Below, piece by piece: positions 1-9,001 of a stretch of DNA of 64,000 nucleotides (position 1 is the stretch's first letter; every line of letters begins with the position of its first letter). A program made the position numbers and the translations under genes. Source of the DNA: Cyclobacteriaceae bacterium (GTDB lineage: Bacteria > Bacteroidota > Bacteroidia > Cytophagales > Cyclobacteriaceae); assembly GCA_013141055.1 (NCBI GenBank), contig JABFRS010000002.1, positions 434,001 through 498,000 of the forward strand, in the 5' to 3' direction. The notes beneath the pieces are model-generated. The model was not told where the DNA came from and searched no databases. It saw only the letters and a program-made list of their open reading frames with translations.

Positions 1-3
1 TTT

Positions 4-639
4 CTAAAGAGATAATTCACGAAGGACACTTCTGAATTCACTCAGCATCATCGCCGTTGCACCCCACACTATTTCGTCTTCCACCAGAAAATGCGGAGCC
101 TCCATACGGAATGTTTTTGCCACAAGTATCTCCTTTGTGAGCACCGCATTGTCTTTGATCAATTCATCAACACTCCCCTTCAGTATGCCGGCCACTTCGA
201 AAGGATCGGGAACGAATTTGGGATCTGAACGATAGAATCCTATCACAGGCGTGACTATAAAATTACTGGGGATCACGAAGAACTGACTCAACATTCCAAT
301 CAGTTCAACTTTCGTTGGATCAATACCTATCTCTTCCTGCGCTTCCCGAAAGGCAGTCTGTTCAGAAGTTTCATCGCCTTCTGCTTTACCACCCGGAAGA
401 CTTATTTGTCCACTGTGCGTACCCGCATACTCAGCACGCTTCGTTAAAGGGAAATAAAGCTTTCCATTCTCTTCATATAATAATATGAGGACTGCGCCAG
501 GCTTGGGAGGCAACTTATGAGTAAAGTTGGGACGAACATCTCCCAAAGAAACAGCGCGCATGGGTTCATGTGCTTCTGCTCCGGGCAAAGGTTTCTTAAG
601 TCGTTCTGATAGCTGTGTGAGTAAACGATCTACTTGCAT
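4..639 (-). CDS. CoA pyrophosphatase-type Nudix hydrolase
   Basis: A 211-residue Nudix hydrolase. The Nudix box GX5EX7REXXEEXG lies at about residues 78-100 (GGKAEGDE, then REAQEEIG). It is preceded by LTKRAEYAGTHSGQ, which fits the extra signature of the CoA-diphosphatase (NudL/YeaB) subfamily, so the likely reaction is cleavage of CoA or CoA derivatives to 4'-phosphopantetheine and 3',5'-ADP. The substrate is inferred from the subfamily motif. There is no signal peptide, so it should be cytoplasmic. The stop codon sits at the left edge of the window, so the gene is complete. Its start overlaps the end of the upstream lipoprotein gene by 10 bases, which suggests co-transcription and translational coupling. 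Confidence 0.88.
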   Translation of the reverse strand: MQVDRLLTQLSERLKKPLPGAEAHEPMRAVSLGDVRPNFTHKLPPKPGAVLILLYEENGKLYFPLTKRAEYAGTHSGQISLPGGKAEGDETSEQTAFREAQEEIGIDPTKVELIGMLSQFFVIPSNFIVTPVIGFYRSDPKFVPDPFEVAGILKGSVDELIKDNAVLTKEILVAKTFRMEAPHFLVEDEIVWGATAMMLSEFRSVLRELSL

Positions 640-1649
640 GCTCTGAACAGTTCGGCAGGTATCATCTTATCTCCTGCTTTTTCTGAAAGATTAAATTGCT
701 CACAGGCTTCTTTCTTCTGATTGTTCTTCCAGTAAGCCATTCCCAGGTAGTAATGGATCTTATCAATGAACGAATCCATTTTGTTACTCTGTTCCAGCAA
801 TCTTACTGCATTGGAATAGTCACCTGTAAGATACCGGTAGATGCCTTTGTTGCGATAAGCCCAGCCATTGTCGGGATCCAGCAATATACTTCTGTCAATC
901 TCGACCAGTGCCTCCGGTAATTTATTCTGCATTAAAAGTATGTAACCACGATTGTTAATGAAGTATGGCTGATCCGGAGAAAGTCTGATGGCATCATTGA
1001 CCAGTATCATGGCATCGTTAAGATTTCCCCTGCTGATCTCAATCATGGATAATGTATTGTAGATGTTAGGTTCTTTTGAATTGAGACGAATTGCTTTCTG
1101 AAGGTCCTGCTTTGCTTCTTCAAACCTTGACAAATAGTAATTTACAGTACCATGGTTGACGAGATAATCAACATTTGCAGTATCCAGACTCATCGCTTTT
1201 TCAAAAGAGATCAGCGCACCATTAAAGTCTCTCATTTTTGTTTCAACGAGTCCTTTCATAAAATACGCTACGGCAGTGTCAGGCCTGGTAGCAATTATTT
1301 TCTCTATGTCTTTCCGGGCATTGAAGTATTCATTCAATTCATAAAAGGTATTGGCACGGTTAAAGTATGCCTCCAGATATTCAGGATTACATGAGATGGC
1401 TTTATTATAGAATGGCAAAGCTTCGTCCCAGCGATTCGCCTGAAAGTGAAGCGTTCCCAGATTGTTGAGGGCAGGAACATAACAAGGGTCGACCAGGATA
1501 GCCTCATTGAAATAGTAGAGTGCCTGATCGGTGCTGTGTTCTTTCAGGGAAAGGTTTCCTTTCAGAAGGAACTTTTGAAGACGGAGCTCTTTGTTATCCG
1601 AGCAACCCAATAAGATGACGACAAAAAATACCAGCGAGCCTGCTCTCAT
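630..1649 (-). CDS. TPR-repeat lipoprotein
   Basis: A 339-residue protein. A short hydrophobic signal ends in the lipobox LLGC at residues 13-16, so it is probably a lipoprotein anchored in the cell envelope. The rest is a run of about eight tetratricopeptide repeats (for example NEAILVDPCYVPALNNLG and NKAISCNPEYLEAYFNRA). TPR arrays are protein-protein interaction scaffolds; no catalytic domain is visible and the partner is unknown. It is the first gene of a two-gene minus-strand unit with the Nudix gene. A TAACTTTG element on the minus strand (1717-1724) matches the Bacteroidota -7 consensus and could be its promoter, but no good -33 partner was found. Confidence 0.8.
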   Translation of the reverse strand: MRAGSLVFFVVILLGCSDNKELRLQKFLLKGNLSLKEHSTDQALYYFNEAILVDPCYVPALNNLGTLHFQANRWDEALPFYNKAISCNPEYLEAYFNRANTFYELNEYFNARKDIEKIIATRPDTAVAYFMKGLVETKMRDFNGALISFEKAMSLDTANVDYLVNHGTVNYYLSRFEEAKQDLQKAIRLNSKEPNIYNTLSMIEISRGNLNDAMILVNDAIRLSPDQPYFINNRGYILLMQNKLPEALVEIDRSILLDPDNGWAYRNKGIYRYLTGDYSNAVRLLEQSNKMDSFIDKIHYYLGMAYWKNNQKKEACEQFNLSEKAGDKMIPAELFRACK

Positions 1650-1818
1650 TTACCTAATTTCTATTTCCGAAGCGCTGAATACCAGTTTTGATTTAAAGTC
1701 CTGAATTCAGATGAAGCAAAGTTAAAGATTTGAATGGTCTTTTGATGACTGCTATGACGGGCCAGACACGGGCGAAATCGAATTCGGGTGCCAAACCGGA
1801 TTTTTTCTCCAAAATTGG

Positions 1819-1849
1819 TTTGTTTATTCTCAAAACCGTCCTTTCTTTG
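1819..1849 (+). promoter_or_regulatory. Candidate promoter of the his operon
   Basis: TTTG at 1819-1822 and TTTCTTTG at 1842-1849 are separated by 19 bp. This matches the Bacteroidota housekeeping pattern TTTG-N19-TAnnTTTG with one mismatch in the -7 element. Transcription would start about 1854-1857, immediately before the ATG of the leader peptide, so the leader would be read from a nearly leaderless transcript. Confidence 0.45.
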
Positions 1850-1857
1850 CATCCATC

Positions 1858-1911
1858 ATGAGAAAAACACAAAACATCCATCTGCACCACCATCATGCAT
1901 TAGCATGTTGA
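1858..1911 (+). CDS. hisL: Histidine operon leader peptide
   Basis: A 17-residue open frame, MRKTQNIHLHHHHALAC, ending in TGA. Five of its 17 codons are His (residues 8 and 10-13). It lies about 110 bp upstream of hisG and directly before an intrinsic terminator. This is the arrangement of the classical attenuation leaders of amino-acid operons, in which ribosome stalling at His codons senses charged tRNA-His. It was found by reading the upstream region by eye. No Shine-Dalgarno sequence is present, which is usual for this phylum. The His content and position make coincidence unlikely. Confidence 0.85.
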   Translation: MRKTQNIHLHHHHALAC

Positions 1912-1912
1912 T

Positions 1913-1980
1913 TGGCAGGTTTATGTTTTGAAAAAATACAAAGCATATTAAAAGGCTTGCCACGCGGCAGGCCTTTTTTT
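1913..1980 (+). terminator. his attenuator: antiterminator and intrinsic terminator
   Basis: The terminator hairpin has its left arm at 1950-1961, loop ACGC at 1962-1965 and right arm at 1966-1977, followed by T residues to 1980; the stem contains one G-U pair. The hexamer GGCAGG of the right arm (1966-1971) also occurs at 1914-1919, just after the leader stop codon. That upstream copy, extended to 1913-1922, can pair with 1953-1962 and so destroy the terminator. A ribosome resting on the stop codon (1909-1911) would cover 1914-1919 and let the terminator form. A ribosome stalled on the His codons (1879-1896) would leave it free. The mechanism is inferred from base pairing. Confidence 0.8.
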
Positions 1981-2018
1981 ATTTATCAGATCATAATCAG
2001 AAAGTAATTTTAACGTGT

Positions 2019-2879
2019 ATGAAAGAGTTGTTGAGAATAGCGATACAGAAATCAGGAAGGCTGCAAGAGGGATCCCTGGAACTTCTTAAAGAAAGTGGAT
2101 TATCTATCAGTAATGGAAGAGATCAGTTAAAAACACAGGCAAGGAATTTTCCCGTAGAGATCCTCTTTCTCCGCGATGATGATATCCCTCAATACATTGA
2201 AGACAACATAGCGGATGTTGGCATTGTAGGTGAAAACGTCTATGCGGAAAAGCAAAAGAACAATACACTGATCAAGCGTCTTGATTTTGCCAAATGCCGG
2301 TTATCCATTGCCGTGCCCCGCGCAGAAAACTACACCGGCATCTCCTGGCTCGCAGGCAAAAATATTGCAACCTCCTACCCTAATATTGTACAACAGTTTC
2401 TCGACAAGAATAAAATCAAGGCCGGCATTCATGAGATCAGCGGATCGGTAGAGATCGCTCCCGGGATTGGTCTTGCAGATGCCATCTTCGATATCGTTAG
2501 TACTGGCAGCACATTGTTGAGCAACGGACTTCGTGAAGTCGAAGTCGTAATGCAATCTGAAGCAGTGATGATCGCCGGTCCAAAGTTAACTACCGAAAAG
2601 CAGGGAATTCTTGATCAGCTTCTTTTCAGAATTGAAGCAGTGAACTCCGCCAAGAGCAACAAGTACATCCTTCTGAATTGTCCGAATGAAGCCATTGAAA
2701 AGATAACGTCACTGATCCCCGGAATGAAAAGTCCGACGATCATGCCTCTTACCAGAACCGGATGGTCTTCTCTTCACTCTGTTGTAAATGAGAATGACTT
2801 CTGGGAAAAGATTGGTCAGCTTAAATCATTCGGAGCAGAAGGCATTCTGGTCATCCCTATCGAAAAAATGATTGCCTGA
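2019..2879 (+). CDS. hisG: ATP phosphoribosyltransferase, long form
   Basis: A 286-residue HisG, which catalyses the first step of histidine synthesis: ATP plus PRPP to phosphoribosyl-ATP. The N-terminal start RIAIQKSGRL and the PRPP-loop region around residues 150-170 (SGSVEIAPGIGLADAIFDIVSTG) are typical. Its length (about 285-300 is usual) and the C-terminal region from about residue 215 indicate the long, hexameric form with its own regulatory domain, which needs no HisZ. That domain normally gives histidine feedback inhibition. It is the first gene after the His leader, so it is controlled by attenuation. Its stop codon is followed one base later by the hisD start. Confidence 0.96.
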   Translation: MKELLRIAIQKSGRLQEGSLELLKESGLSISNGRDQLKTQARNFPVEILFLRDDDIPQYIEDNIADVGIVGENVYAEKQKNNTLIKRLDFAKCRLSIAVPRAENYTGISWLAGKNIATSYPNIVQQFLDKNKIKAGIHEISGSVEIAPGIGLADAIFDIVSTGSTLLSNGLREVEVVMQSEAVMIAGPKLTTEKQGILDQLLFRIEAVNSAKSNKYILLNCPNEAIEKITSLIPGMKSPTIMPLTRTGWSSLHSVVNENDFWEKIGQLKSFGAEGILVIPIEKMIA

Positions 2880-2880
2880 A

Positions 2881-4164
2881 ATGAAAGTATTAAACAATCC
2901 TTCACCCGACACCTGGTCTGACCTGATCAAAAGACCACAGCTGGAGCTTGAGTTTCTGGAAAGCTCAGTAAGGAACACACTTAAGCGCGTGAAGCTTTCC
3001 GGTGACCAGGCACTCTACGAACTGACACAACAATACGATGGTGTTAAGCTGGATGATTTAAAAGTTTCCGGAAAGGAAATCGATCATGCGATCAATACTC
3101 TTGACAAATCAATTAAGGAAGCGATTGGCATAGCCACCAATAATATAAGAGCATTTCATAATGCACAGAAAAGAGATGTCCTGAAAGTCGAGACGATGCC
3201 GGGTGTCAGCTGCTGGAGGAAATCTGTTCCCATTCAGAAGATAGGAATCTATATCCCTGGAGGTTCGGCTCCGCTATTCTCTACTGTTCTTATGCTGGGC
3301 ATACCTGCATCGATTGCCGGATGTGAAGAGATCATACTTTGCACTCCACCCAATAAAGATGGAAGTGTCAATGCAGCGATCCTTTATGCAGCATCCATTG
3401 CAGGCATCAAGAAAATATTTAAAGTCGGAGGTGCACAGGCCATTGCCGCGATGGCATACGGAACACAAAGCATCCCTCCTGTTTATAAGATTTTCGGACC
3501 TGGCAATCAGTATGTCACCAAAGCAAAGCAGATGATCAGTCAGGAAGGTGTTGCGATCGACATGCCTGCCGGACCTTCTGAAGTAATGGTGATCGTTGAT
3601 GAAACGGCGGATGCATCTTTTGTAGCAGCAGACTTGCTTTCACAGGCAGAGCATGGTGCCGACAGTCAGGTGGTGCTGGTTGCACTGGATGAATCAAAGG
3701 CCAAAGCGATTCAAACTGAAATCGACCGTCAGGTGAATCTATTACCCCGAAAGGAAATCGCTTTGCAGTCACTTCAGAATAGTCTTACCGTCATCTTTTC
3801 AGACTCTGAAGCAGCGATGAAGTTTGCTAATGAATATGCTCCGGAGCACCTCATCCTCAACACCAAAGATTGCGACGCACTTTCTGAAAAAGTCATCAAT
3901 GCAGGTTCGGTGTTTTTAGGACCTTATTCTCCTGAGGCTATCGGCGACTATGCTTCAGGAACAAATCATACGCTTCCCACCAATGGATTTGCGAAAGCAT
4001 ACAGTGGCGTTTCGCTTGAGAGTTTTACGAAAATGATCACCTATCAGAAGTTATCTTCAGAAGGATTGAAAAATCTTGGACCCTCAGTTGAGATAATGGC
4101 TGAAGCAGAACAACTCGACGCACACAAGCAGGCAGTATCAATTCGTTTAAAGAAATTAAAATGA
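2881..4164 (+). CDS. hisD: Histidinol dehydrogenase
   Basis: A 427-residue zinc- and NAD-dependent enzyme that oxidises L-histidinol to L-histidine in two steps, the last step of the pathway. Visible signatures are the family block IDMPAGPSEVMVI, the metal-ligand region LLSQAEHGADSQ, the catalytic YAPEHL and the C-terminal His in LDAHKQA. I chose the ATG at 2881 (MKVLNNPS) because homologues in the phylum begin with MK-plus-PS at this point and it follows the hisG stop directly; an in-frame ATG at 2872 inside hisG would add three residues. The 3' end overlaps hisC by four bases. Confidence 0.96.
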   Translation: MKVLNNPSPDTWSDLIKRPQLELEFLESSVRNTLKRVKLSGDQALYELTQQYDGVKLDDLKVSGKEIDHAINTLDKSIKEAIGIATNNIRAFHNAQKRDVLKVETMPGVSCWRKSVPIQKIGIYIPGGSAPLFSTVLMLGIPASIAGCEEIILCTPPNKDGSVNAAILYAASIAGIKKIFKVGGAQAIAAMAYGTQSIPPVYKIFGPGNQYVTKAKQMISQEGVAIDMPAGPSEVMVIVDETADASFVAADLLSQAEHGADSQVVLVALDESKAKAIQTEIDRQVNLLPRKEIALQSLQNSLTVIFSDSEAAMKFANEYAPEHLILNTKDCDALSEKVINAGSVFLGPYSPEAIGDYASGTNHTLPTNGFAKAYSGVSLESFTKMITYQKLSSEGLKNLGPSVEIMAEAEQLDAHKQAVSIRLKKLK

Positions 4165-5201
4165 AAGAAATTGATATTCAATCCCTCGCAAGAGAAAATA
4201 TAAAGCGCCTCAAGCCTTACTCCTCTGCACGTGATGACTTTGAAGGAACTGCTTCCGTATTTCTGGATGCAAATGAAAATCCATTTCCAACAGACTTCAA
4301 CAGATATCCTGATCCGCATCAGAAGGAGTTGAAGAAAGAGATTGCGCGTCTTAAGAATGTGAAGCCGGAGCAGATATTCCTGGGCAATGGAAGTGATGAG
4401 GCAATTGATCTGTTCTTCAGAGTTTTCTGTGAGCCGGGAAAAGATTCTGTGCTGGCTCCTCAACCAACCTATGGAATGTACACGGTCAGTGCAGAGATCA
4501 ATAATATTAAGATCATCTCTGCTCAGCTCACTCCTGCTTTTCAGCTGGATACCGATAGCTTGTTGAAGTCTGTCCAACCCGATACCAAACTGATTTTTAT
4601 CTGCAGTCCCAATAACCCTTCTGCCAATCTTATAAATCCAAAAGATATTGAGGTCATTCTGAACAACTTCAAAGGAATTGTCATTATCGATGAGGCGTAT
4701 ATCGACTTTTCAGAATCACCAAGCTGGACTACACGGATTTCTGAATTTAAGAACCTTGCCATCCTGCAAACATTCTCAAAGGCCTGGGGATTGGCAGGGT
4801 TGCGGGTTGGGATGTGCTTTGCCAATGAAGAGATCATCAGGTTGCTCAACAAAATAAAACCTCCCTACAACATCAATGCGTTCTCCCAGTCAGAAACATT
4901 GCGATGCATTACTTCCCGCAAGGAAGGTCAGATAAAGATGGTGACTGAAATAAAAACCTCTCGGGAAGAACTGAAGAAACAACTCGGCACAATCAAATCT
5001 GTTAAGAAAATATTTCCTTCCGACGCCAATTTCTTGCTGGTGGAAGTGGACGATGCCAGAAGCATGTATTCCAAATTAATTGACAAAGGGATTGTTGTCA
5101 GGGATCGCTCCAACGTGATCCTGTGTGACAACTGTCTTAGAATAACTGTCGGAACAAAAGAAGAAAACAAACAACTGACCCAAGCAATATCGCTACTATG
5201 A
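4161..5201 (+). CDS. hisC: Histidinol-phosphate aminotransferase
   Basis: A 346-residue PLP-dependent class I/II aminotransferase that converts imidazole acetol phosphate and glutamate to histidinol phosphate. The substrate motif LDANENP lies near residue 38, the SPNNPS block near residue 150, and the Schiff-base lysine is Lys207 in [14 protein letters not shown]. The start overlaps the hisD stop in an ATGA arrangement, and the stop overlaps hisB in the same way, so translation is coupled along the operon. Confidence 0.96.
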   Translation: MKEIDIQSLARENIKRLKPYSSARDDFEGTASVFLDANENPFPTDFNRYPDPHQKELKKEIARLKNVKPEQIFLGNGSDEAIDLFFRVFCEPGKDSVLAPQPTYGMYTVSAEINNIKIISAQLTPAFQLDTDSLLKSVQPDTKLIFICSPNNPSANLINPKDIEVILNNFKGIVIIDEAYIDFSESPSWTTRISEFKNLAILQTFSKAWGLAGLRVGMCFANEEIIRLLNKIKPPYNINAFSQSETLRCITSRKEGQIKMVTEIKTSREELKKQLGTIKSVKKIFPSDANFLLVEVDDARSMYSKLIDKGIVVRDRSNVILCDNCLRITVGTKEENKQLTQAISLL

Positions 5202-6319
5202 AGAAAGTCCTATTTATTGATCGTGACGGAACCCTGATCACTGAACCATCCGACGAGCAGATTGACAGTCTTGAGAAACTTGAATATTATCCCCTGGTTT
5301 TTTCAGGATTAGGAAAGATAGCCCGTACCGGAAATTACGAGATGGTAATGGTGACCAATCAGGATGGACTTGGAACTTCCAGCTTCCCTGAAGAAACATT
5401 CTGGCCGGCTCATAACAAGATGCTGAAGACGTTTGAGAATGAAGGAATAAGATTCAGCAAGATCTTTGTGGATAAGTCGTATGCGAATGAAAATCTTCCT
5501 ACCCGTAAGCCAGGCACCGGAATGCTTACAGAATTCTTTTCTTCAGAATATGATCTTGCCAACTCATTCGTGATCGGTGACCGGATCACTGACGTTGAAA
5601 TGGCAAAGAATCTTGGATCAAAAGCGATCCTTATTGGATCTACTGACAAGAGGGCTGAGCTTGAAAGTAAAGGACTTAATTCATATTGTTCATTGATCAC
5701 ATCATCATGGGATGAGATCAGTAATTTCTTATCAGATACTCCGTCAAGAACAGCTTCGTTTCATCGCAAGACAAAAGAGACCGATATTTCAATCGAACTC
5801 AATCTTGATGGTACAGGAAAATCAGATTTGAAAACAGGGCTTGGTTTTTTTGATCACATGCTGGATCAATTGGCACGTCACGGACATCTGGATCTTTCTG
5901 TTACGGTGGCAGGCGACCTTAATATTGACGAACATCACACCATTGAAGATACTGCCCTTGCTCTGGGAGAAACATTCCTGAAGGCGCTGGGTGATAAAAG
6001 AGGAATTGAACGCTATGGCTTCTGTCTTCCGATGGATGATGTATTGGCTCAGGTCGCGCTCGACTTTGGTGGTCGTCCGTGGCTGGAATGGGATGCTGAG
6101 TTCAACCGTGAGAAGATCGGAGATGTTCCAACGGAAATGTTCTTTCATTTCTTCAAGTCATTCTCTGATACAGCCAAGTGTAATCTGAATATAAGAGCAG
6201 AAGGAAAGATAGAGCATCATAAGATCGAGGCGATCTTCAAGGCTTTCGCAAAAGCGATCAAAATGGCAGTGAAGCAGGATGGCACAGGATTACTGCCTAC
6301 TACAAAAGGCGTCTTATGA
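5198..6319 (+). CDS. hisB: Bifunctional histidinol-phosphatase / imidazoleglycerol-phosphate dehydratase
   Basis: A 373-residue fusion. Residues 1 to about 165 are a HAD phosphatase with the nucleophile motif DRDGT at residues 7-11, which dephosphorylates histidinol phosphate. Residues from about 180 to the end are the imidazoleglycerol-phosphate dehydratase, with the metal-binding [13 protein letters not shown] block. In the enterobacterial enzyme the HAD half carries a zinc loop of Cys and His; here the matching stretch ([15 protein letters not shown]) has no Cys or His, so the loop seems not to bind zinc. Four-base overlaps on both sides place it firmly in the operon. Confidence 0.95.
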   Translation: MKKVLFIDRDGTLITEPSDEQIDSLEKLEYYPLVFSGLGKIARTGNYEMVMVTNQDGLGTSSFPEETFWPAHNKMLKTFENEGIRFSKIFVDKSYANENLPTRKPGTGMLTEFFSSEYDLANSFVIGDRITDVEMAKNLGSKAILIGSTDKRAELESKGLNSYCSLITSSWDEISNFLSDTPSRTASFHRKTKETDISIELNLDGTGKSDLKTGLGFFDHMLDQLARHGHLDLSVTVAGDLNIDEHHTIEDTALALGETFLKALGDKRGIERYGFCLPMDDVLAQVALDFGGRPWLEWDAEFNREKIGDVPTEMFFHFFKSFSDTAKCNLNIRAEGKIEHHKIEAIFKAFAKAIKMAVKQDGTGLLPTTKGVL

Positions 6320-6897
6320 AAATTGCAGTGATCAAATATAATGCGGGCAATATCCGATCTGTTTCCTTTGCGCTGGAACGGTTGAATGTTGATTTTATCG
6401 TTACTGATTCTCATGAAGAAATCAGGTCTGCTGATAAAGTGATCTTCCCCGGAGTCGGAGAAGCCAGCAGCACCATGCGTTACCTTAAGAACATAAAGCT
6501 TGATGCAGTTATTAAGGATCTTAGACAGCCGACGCTCGGAATCTGCCTTGGTATGCAGCTGATGTGCAGGCATTCAGAAGAAAACAATACCGATTGTCTT
6601 GGCATCTTTGATGAAAATGTAAAGTTGTTCAGGAGTGAGACGCTGAAAATCCCCCATATGGGTTGGAATTCTCTTGAGAAAGTCAGCGGCTGGCTGGATA
6701 CATCTCTTGAAAAGAAATTCGCTTACTTTGTTCACAGTTATTACGTACCCTCAAATACATTTACGGTTGCTGAGACGAATTATGAGTTACCCTTCAGTGC
6801 AGCATTAAGAAAAGATAATTTTTATGCAGTTCAGTTTCATCCGGAAAAATCATCGGATACGGGCGTAGTGGTCTTGCAGAACTTTTTAAATTCCTGA
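6316..6897 (+). CDS. hisH: Imidazole glycerol phosphate synthase, glutaminase subunit
   Basis: A 193-residue class I glutamine amidotransferase that releases ammonia from glutamine for HisF. The nucleophile is Cys77 in [10 protein letters not shown], and the His-Glu pair is His175 and Glu177 in QFHPEKS. The oxyanion-hole region PGVGEA lies near residue 48. Its start overlaps hisB by four bases and hisA follows one base after the stop. Confidence 0.95.
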   Translation: MKIAVIKYNAGNIRSVSFALERLNVDFIVTDSHEEIRSADKVIFPGVGEASSTMRYLKNIKLDAVIKDLRQPTLGICLGMQLMCRHSEENNTDCLGIFDENVKLFRSETLKIPHMGWNSLEKVSGWLDTSLEKKFAYFVHSYYVPSNTFTVAETNYELPFSAALRKDNFYAVQFHPEKSSDTGVVVLQNFLNS

Positions 6898-6898
6898 A

Positions 6899-7612
6899 AT
6901 GAAAATCATTCCTGCGATCGATATTATTGACGGTAAGTGTGTGCGGCTTACCCAGGGTGACTACGGTAAGATGAAAGTCTACCGTGAAAATCCTGTAGAA
7001 GTAGCCAAAGAATTTGAAGATGCCGACCTGGAATATCTGCACCTCGTGGATCTTGACGGTGCGAAGAAGGGCAAAGTGATCAACTGGCGAATCATTGAAT
7101 CCATCCAGGCAGAGACAGCGCTTAAAGTTGATTTTGGCGGTGGTGTCAAGACAGAAGAAGAAGTTGAGACGTTGCTGGATATGGGAATTGAACAGATCAA
7201 CATCGGCAGTCTTGCGGTAAAGCAACCGGATGTATTCAGAGGATTCATTAAGAAGTTCGGCAGTGAGAATTTTATTCTGAGTGCCGATGTACGAAATGAA
7301 CAGATTCAATATACCGGCTGGACTGAATCTACCGGCATTACGATCTATGACCTTGTCTCCCAGTTTGAGAAGGATGGTTTGAAGTATGTTACCTGCACCG
7401 ACATCAATACAGACGGGATGATGCAAGGTCCGAACTTTGGAATTTATAAAAAGCTTAAGAAGAGGTTTCCTGAATTAAAGATCAACGCCAGCGGGGGCAT
7501 CACATCGGTGAGTGATCTTCAGGAATTGAAATACATAAAAGTGGCAGGCGCCATTGTAGGGAAAGCTATCTATGAAGGAAAGATCAGGATTGCTGATTTA
7601 AACAAGATCTGA
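6899..7612 (+). CDS. hisA: Phosphoribosylformimino-AICAR-phosphate (ProFAR) isomerase
   Basis: A 237-residue TIM barrel that carries out the Amadori rearrangement of ProFAR to PRFAR. The N-terminal [13 protein letters not shown] includes the catalytic Asp8. The second catalytic Asp is in [10 protein letters not shown]. Phosphate-binding glycine motifs are seen at FGGGVKT and NASGGI. The length is normal for HisA, and the HisF-specific motifs are absent. It is followed one base later by hisF. Confidence 0.95.
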   Translation: MKIIPAIDIIDGKCVRLTQGDYGKMKVYRENPVEVAKEFEDADLEYLHLVDLDGAKKGKVINWRIIESIQAETALKVDFGGGVKTEEEVETLLDMGIEQINIGSLAVKQPDVFRGFIKKFGSENFILSADVRNEQIQYTGWTESTGITIYDLVSQFEKDGLKYVTCTDINTDGMMQGPNFGIYKKLKKRFPELKINASGGITSVSDLQELKYIKVAGAIVGKAIYEGKIRIADLNKI

Positions 7613-7613
7613 G

Positions 7614-8366
7614 GTGCTGACAAAAAGAATAATTCCCTGCCTCGATATCAAGAATGGCCGCACGGTAAAGGGCACCAACTTTATTAATCTCAGAGATGCA
7701 GGAGATCCTGTAGAGCTCGGTTCTTTGTATGCGAAACAGGGCGCGGATGAACTGGTGTTCCTGGACATCAGCGCAACGCTGGAGGAGCGCAAGACATTTG
7801 CATCATTGGTAAAAGAAATTGCACGTCATATTAATATACCGTTCACGGTGGGTGGTGGTATCAGCTCTGTTGCTGATGTTGCTCCCCTGCTCGATGCCGG
7901 TGCAGATAAAGTCAGCATCAATTCTGCCGCCATTAAAAATCCTGATCTCATTGACGCTCTTGCAAAAGAATTCGGATCACAGTTTCTTGTTCTCGCCGTT
8001 GATGCCAGAAAGATCATCAATCAATGGATAGTTCATTCCCATGGCGGAACTCAGGCGACGGAGAAGAAACTTTTTTCATGGTCGAAGGAAGGACAGAATC
8101 GTGGAGCAGGAGAAATTCTCTTTACGAGCATGGATCACGACGGAACCAAATCAGGATTTGCCATTGACCCGCTCTCCAAGTTGAATCAATTGCTAAGCAT
8201 TCCTGTCATTGCTTCCGGCGGTGCTGGCAGAAAAGAGGATTTTCTGGAAGTCTTTTCTGAAGGCCGTGCCGATGCAGCGCTTGCCGCAAGTGTTTTTCAT
8301 TTTAATGAGATTCCTGTTCCCGAGCTAAAAAATTATCTGAGACAAAATTCAATACCCATTCGTTAA
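7614..8366 (+). CDS. hisF: Imidazole glycerol phosphate synthase, cyclase subunit
   Basis: A 250-residue TIM barrel that uses HisH-derived ammonia to convert PRFAR to imidazole glycerol phosphate and AICAR. The start region [17 protein letters not shown] contains the catalytic Asp11; the second Asp lies in LAVDARK. The FTVGGGI and ASGGAG phosphate-binding motifs are intact. The start codon is GTG at 7614, one base after the hisA stop. This is the only non-ATG start in the operon. Confidence 0.95.
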   Translation: MLTKRIIPCLDIKNGRTVKGTNFINLRDAGDPVELGSLYAKQGADELVFLDISATLEERKTFASLVKEIARHINIPFTVGGGISSVADVAPLLDAGADKVSINSAAIKNPDLIDALAKEFGSQFLVLAVDARKIINQWIVHSHGGTQATEKKLFSWSKEGQNRGAGEILFTSMDHDGTKSGFAIDPLSKLNQLLSIPVIASGGAGRKEDFLEVFSEGRADAALAASVFHFNEIPVPELKNYLRQNSIPIR

Positions 8367-8375
8367 TTCAACTTT

Positions 8376-8969
8376 ATGCAACTCGATTTCAAAAAGCTAA
8401 ACGGGCTCATTCCCTGCATTGTTCAGGATACCGATACCGACAAGGTACTGATGCTTGGATTTATGAATGAAGAAGCCCTGGCGAAAACAAAGCTGGAGAA
8501 AAAAGTCACATTCTTCAGTCGCACCAAGCAAAGACTCTGGACGAAAGGTGAATCTTCAGGGAATTTTCTGATGGTCACAGATATTTTAAATGACTGCGAC
8601 AATGACACGCTGCTGATAAAGGCAAAGCCAAAGGGACCTGCCTGTCACACCGGGGCAGATACATGTTTTGATGAGAAGAATAAAAAGGACGGGCTGGGCT
8701 TCCTGGAAGATGTCATTCAGGATAGAAAGCGAAATCCCAAGCCGGGATCCTATACCAACAAACTGATGGACTCAGGGATCAATAAAGTTGCTCAGAAAGT
8801 CGGAGAAGAAGCAGTGGAACTGGTGATCGAAGCAAAGGATAATAACCGCGAGAGGTTTCTCGACGAAGCTGCCGACCTTATGTTTCACTATCTGATTTTG
8901 CTGGCTCAGAAGAACACATCACTCGGAGATGTAGTAAAAGTCCTGAAGAAGAGACACGAGTCGAAGTAA
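8376..8969 (+). CDS. hisI: Bifunctional phosphoribosyl-AMP cyclohydrolase / phosphoribosyl-ATP pyrophosphatase
   Basis: A 197-residue HisIE fusion that catalyses steps two and three of histidine synthesis. The N-terminal cyclohydrolase half has the zinc-site cysteines in NDCDND and ACHTGADTC. The C-terminal pyrophosphatase half, from about residue 110, has the MazG-like helix signature GEEAVELVIEA with DEAADLMFHYL. It is the last gene of the operon; with it, hisGDCBHAF(IE) covers every enzyme from PRPP to histidine. No hairpin terminator is evident in the 32 bp before the convergent gene. Confidence 0.95.
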   Translation: MQLDFKKLNGLIPCIVQDTDTDKVLMLGFMNEEALAKTKLEKKVTFFSRTKQRLWTKGESSGNFLMVTDILNDCDNDTLLIKAKPKGPACHTGADTCFDEKNKKDGLGFLEDVIQDRKRNPKPGSYTNKLMDSGINKVAQKVGEEAVELVIEAKDNNRERFLDEAADLMFHYLILLAQKNTSLGDVVKVLKKRHESK

Positions 8970-9001
8970 TAGTCTTACTTACAACCCGCGTCCCGTAAAT
9001 A

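Noticed and set aside
1661..1896. Two overlapping short open frames in the his upstream region on the minus strand
   Set aside because: They overlap each other and the his leader and promoter region, have no recognisable domain and no conserved start.
6794..7426. A 210-codon open frame antisense to hisH and hisA
   Set aside because: It lies opposite two complete, conserved his genes and encodes no recognisable protein.
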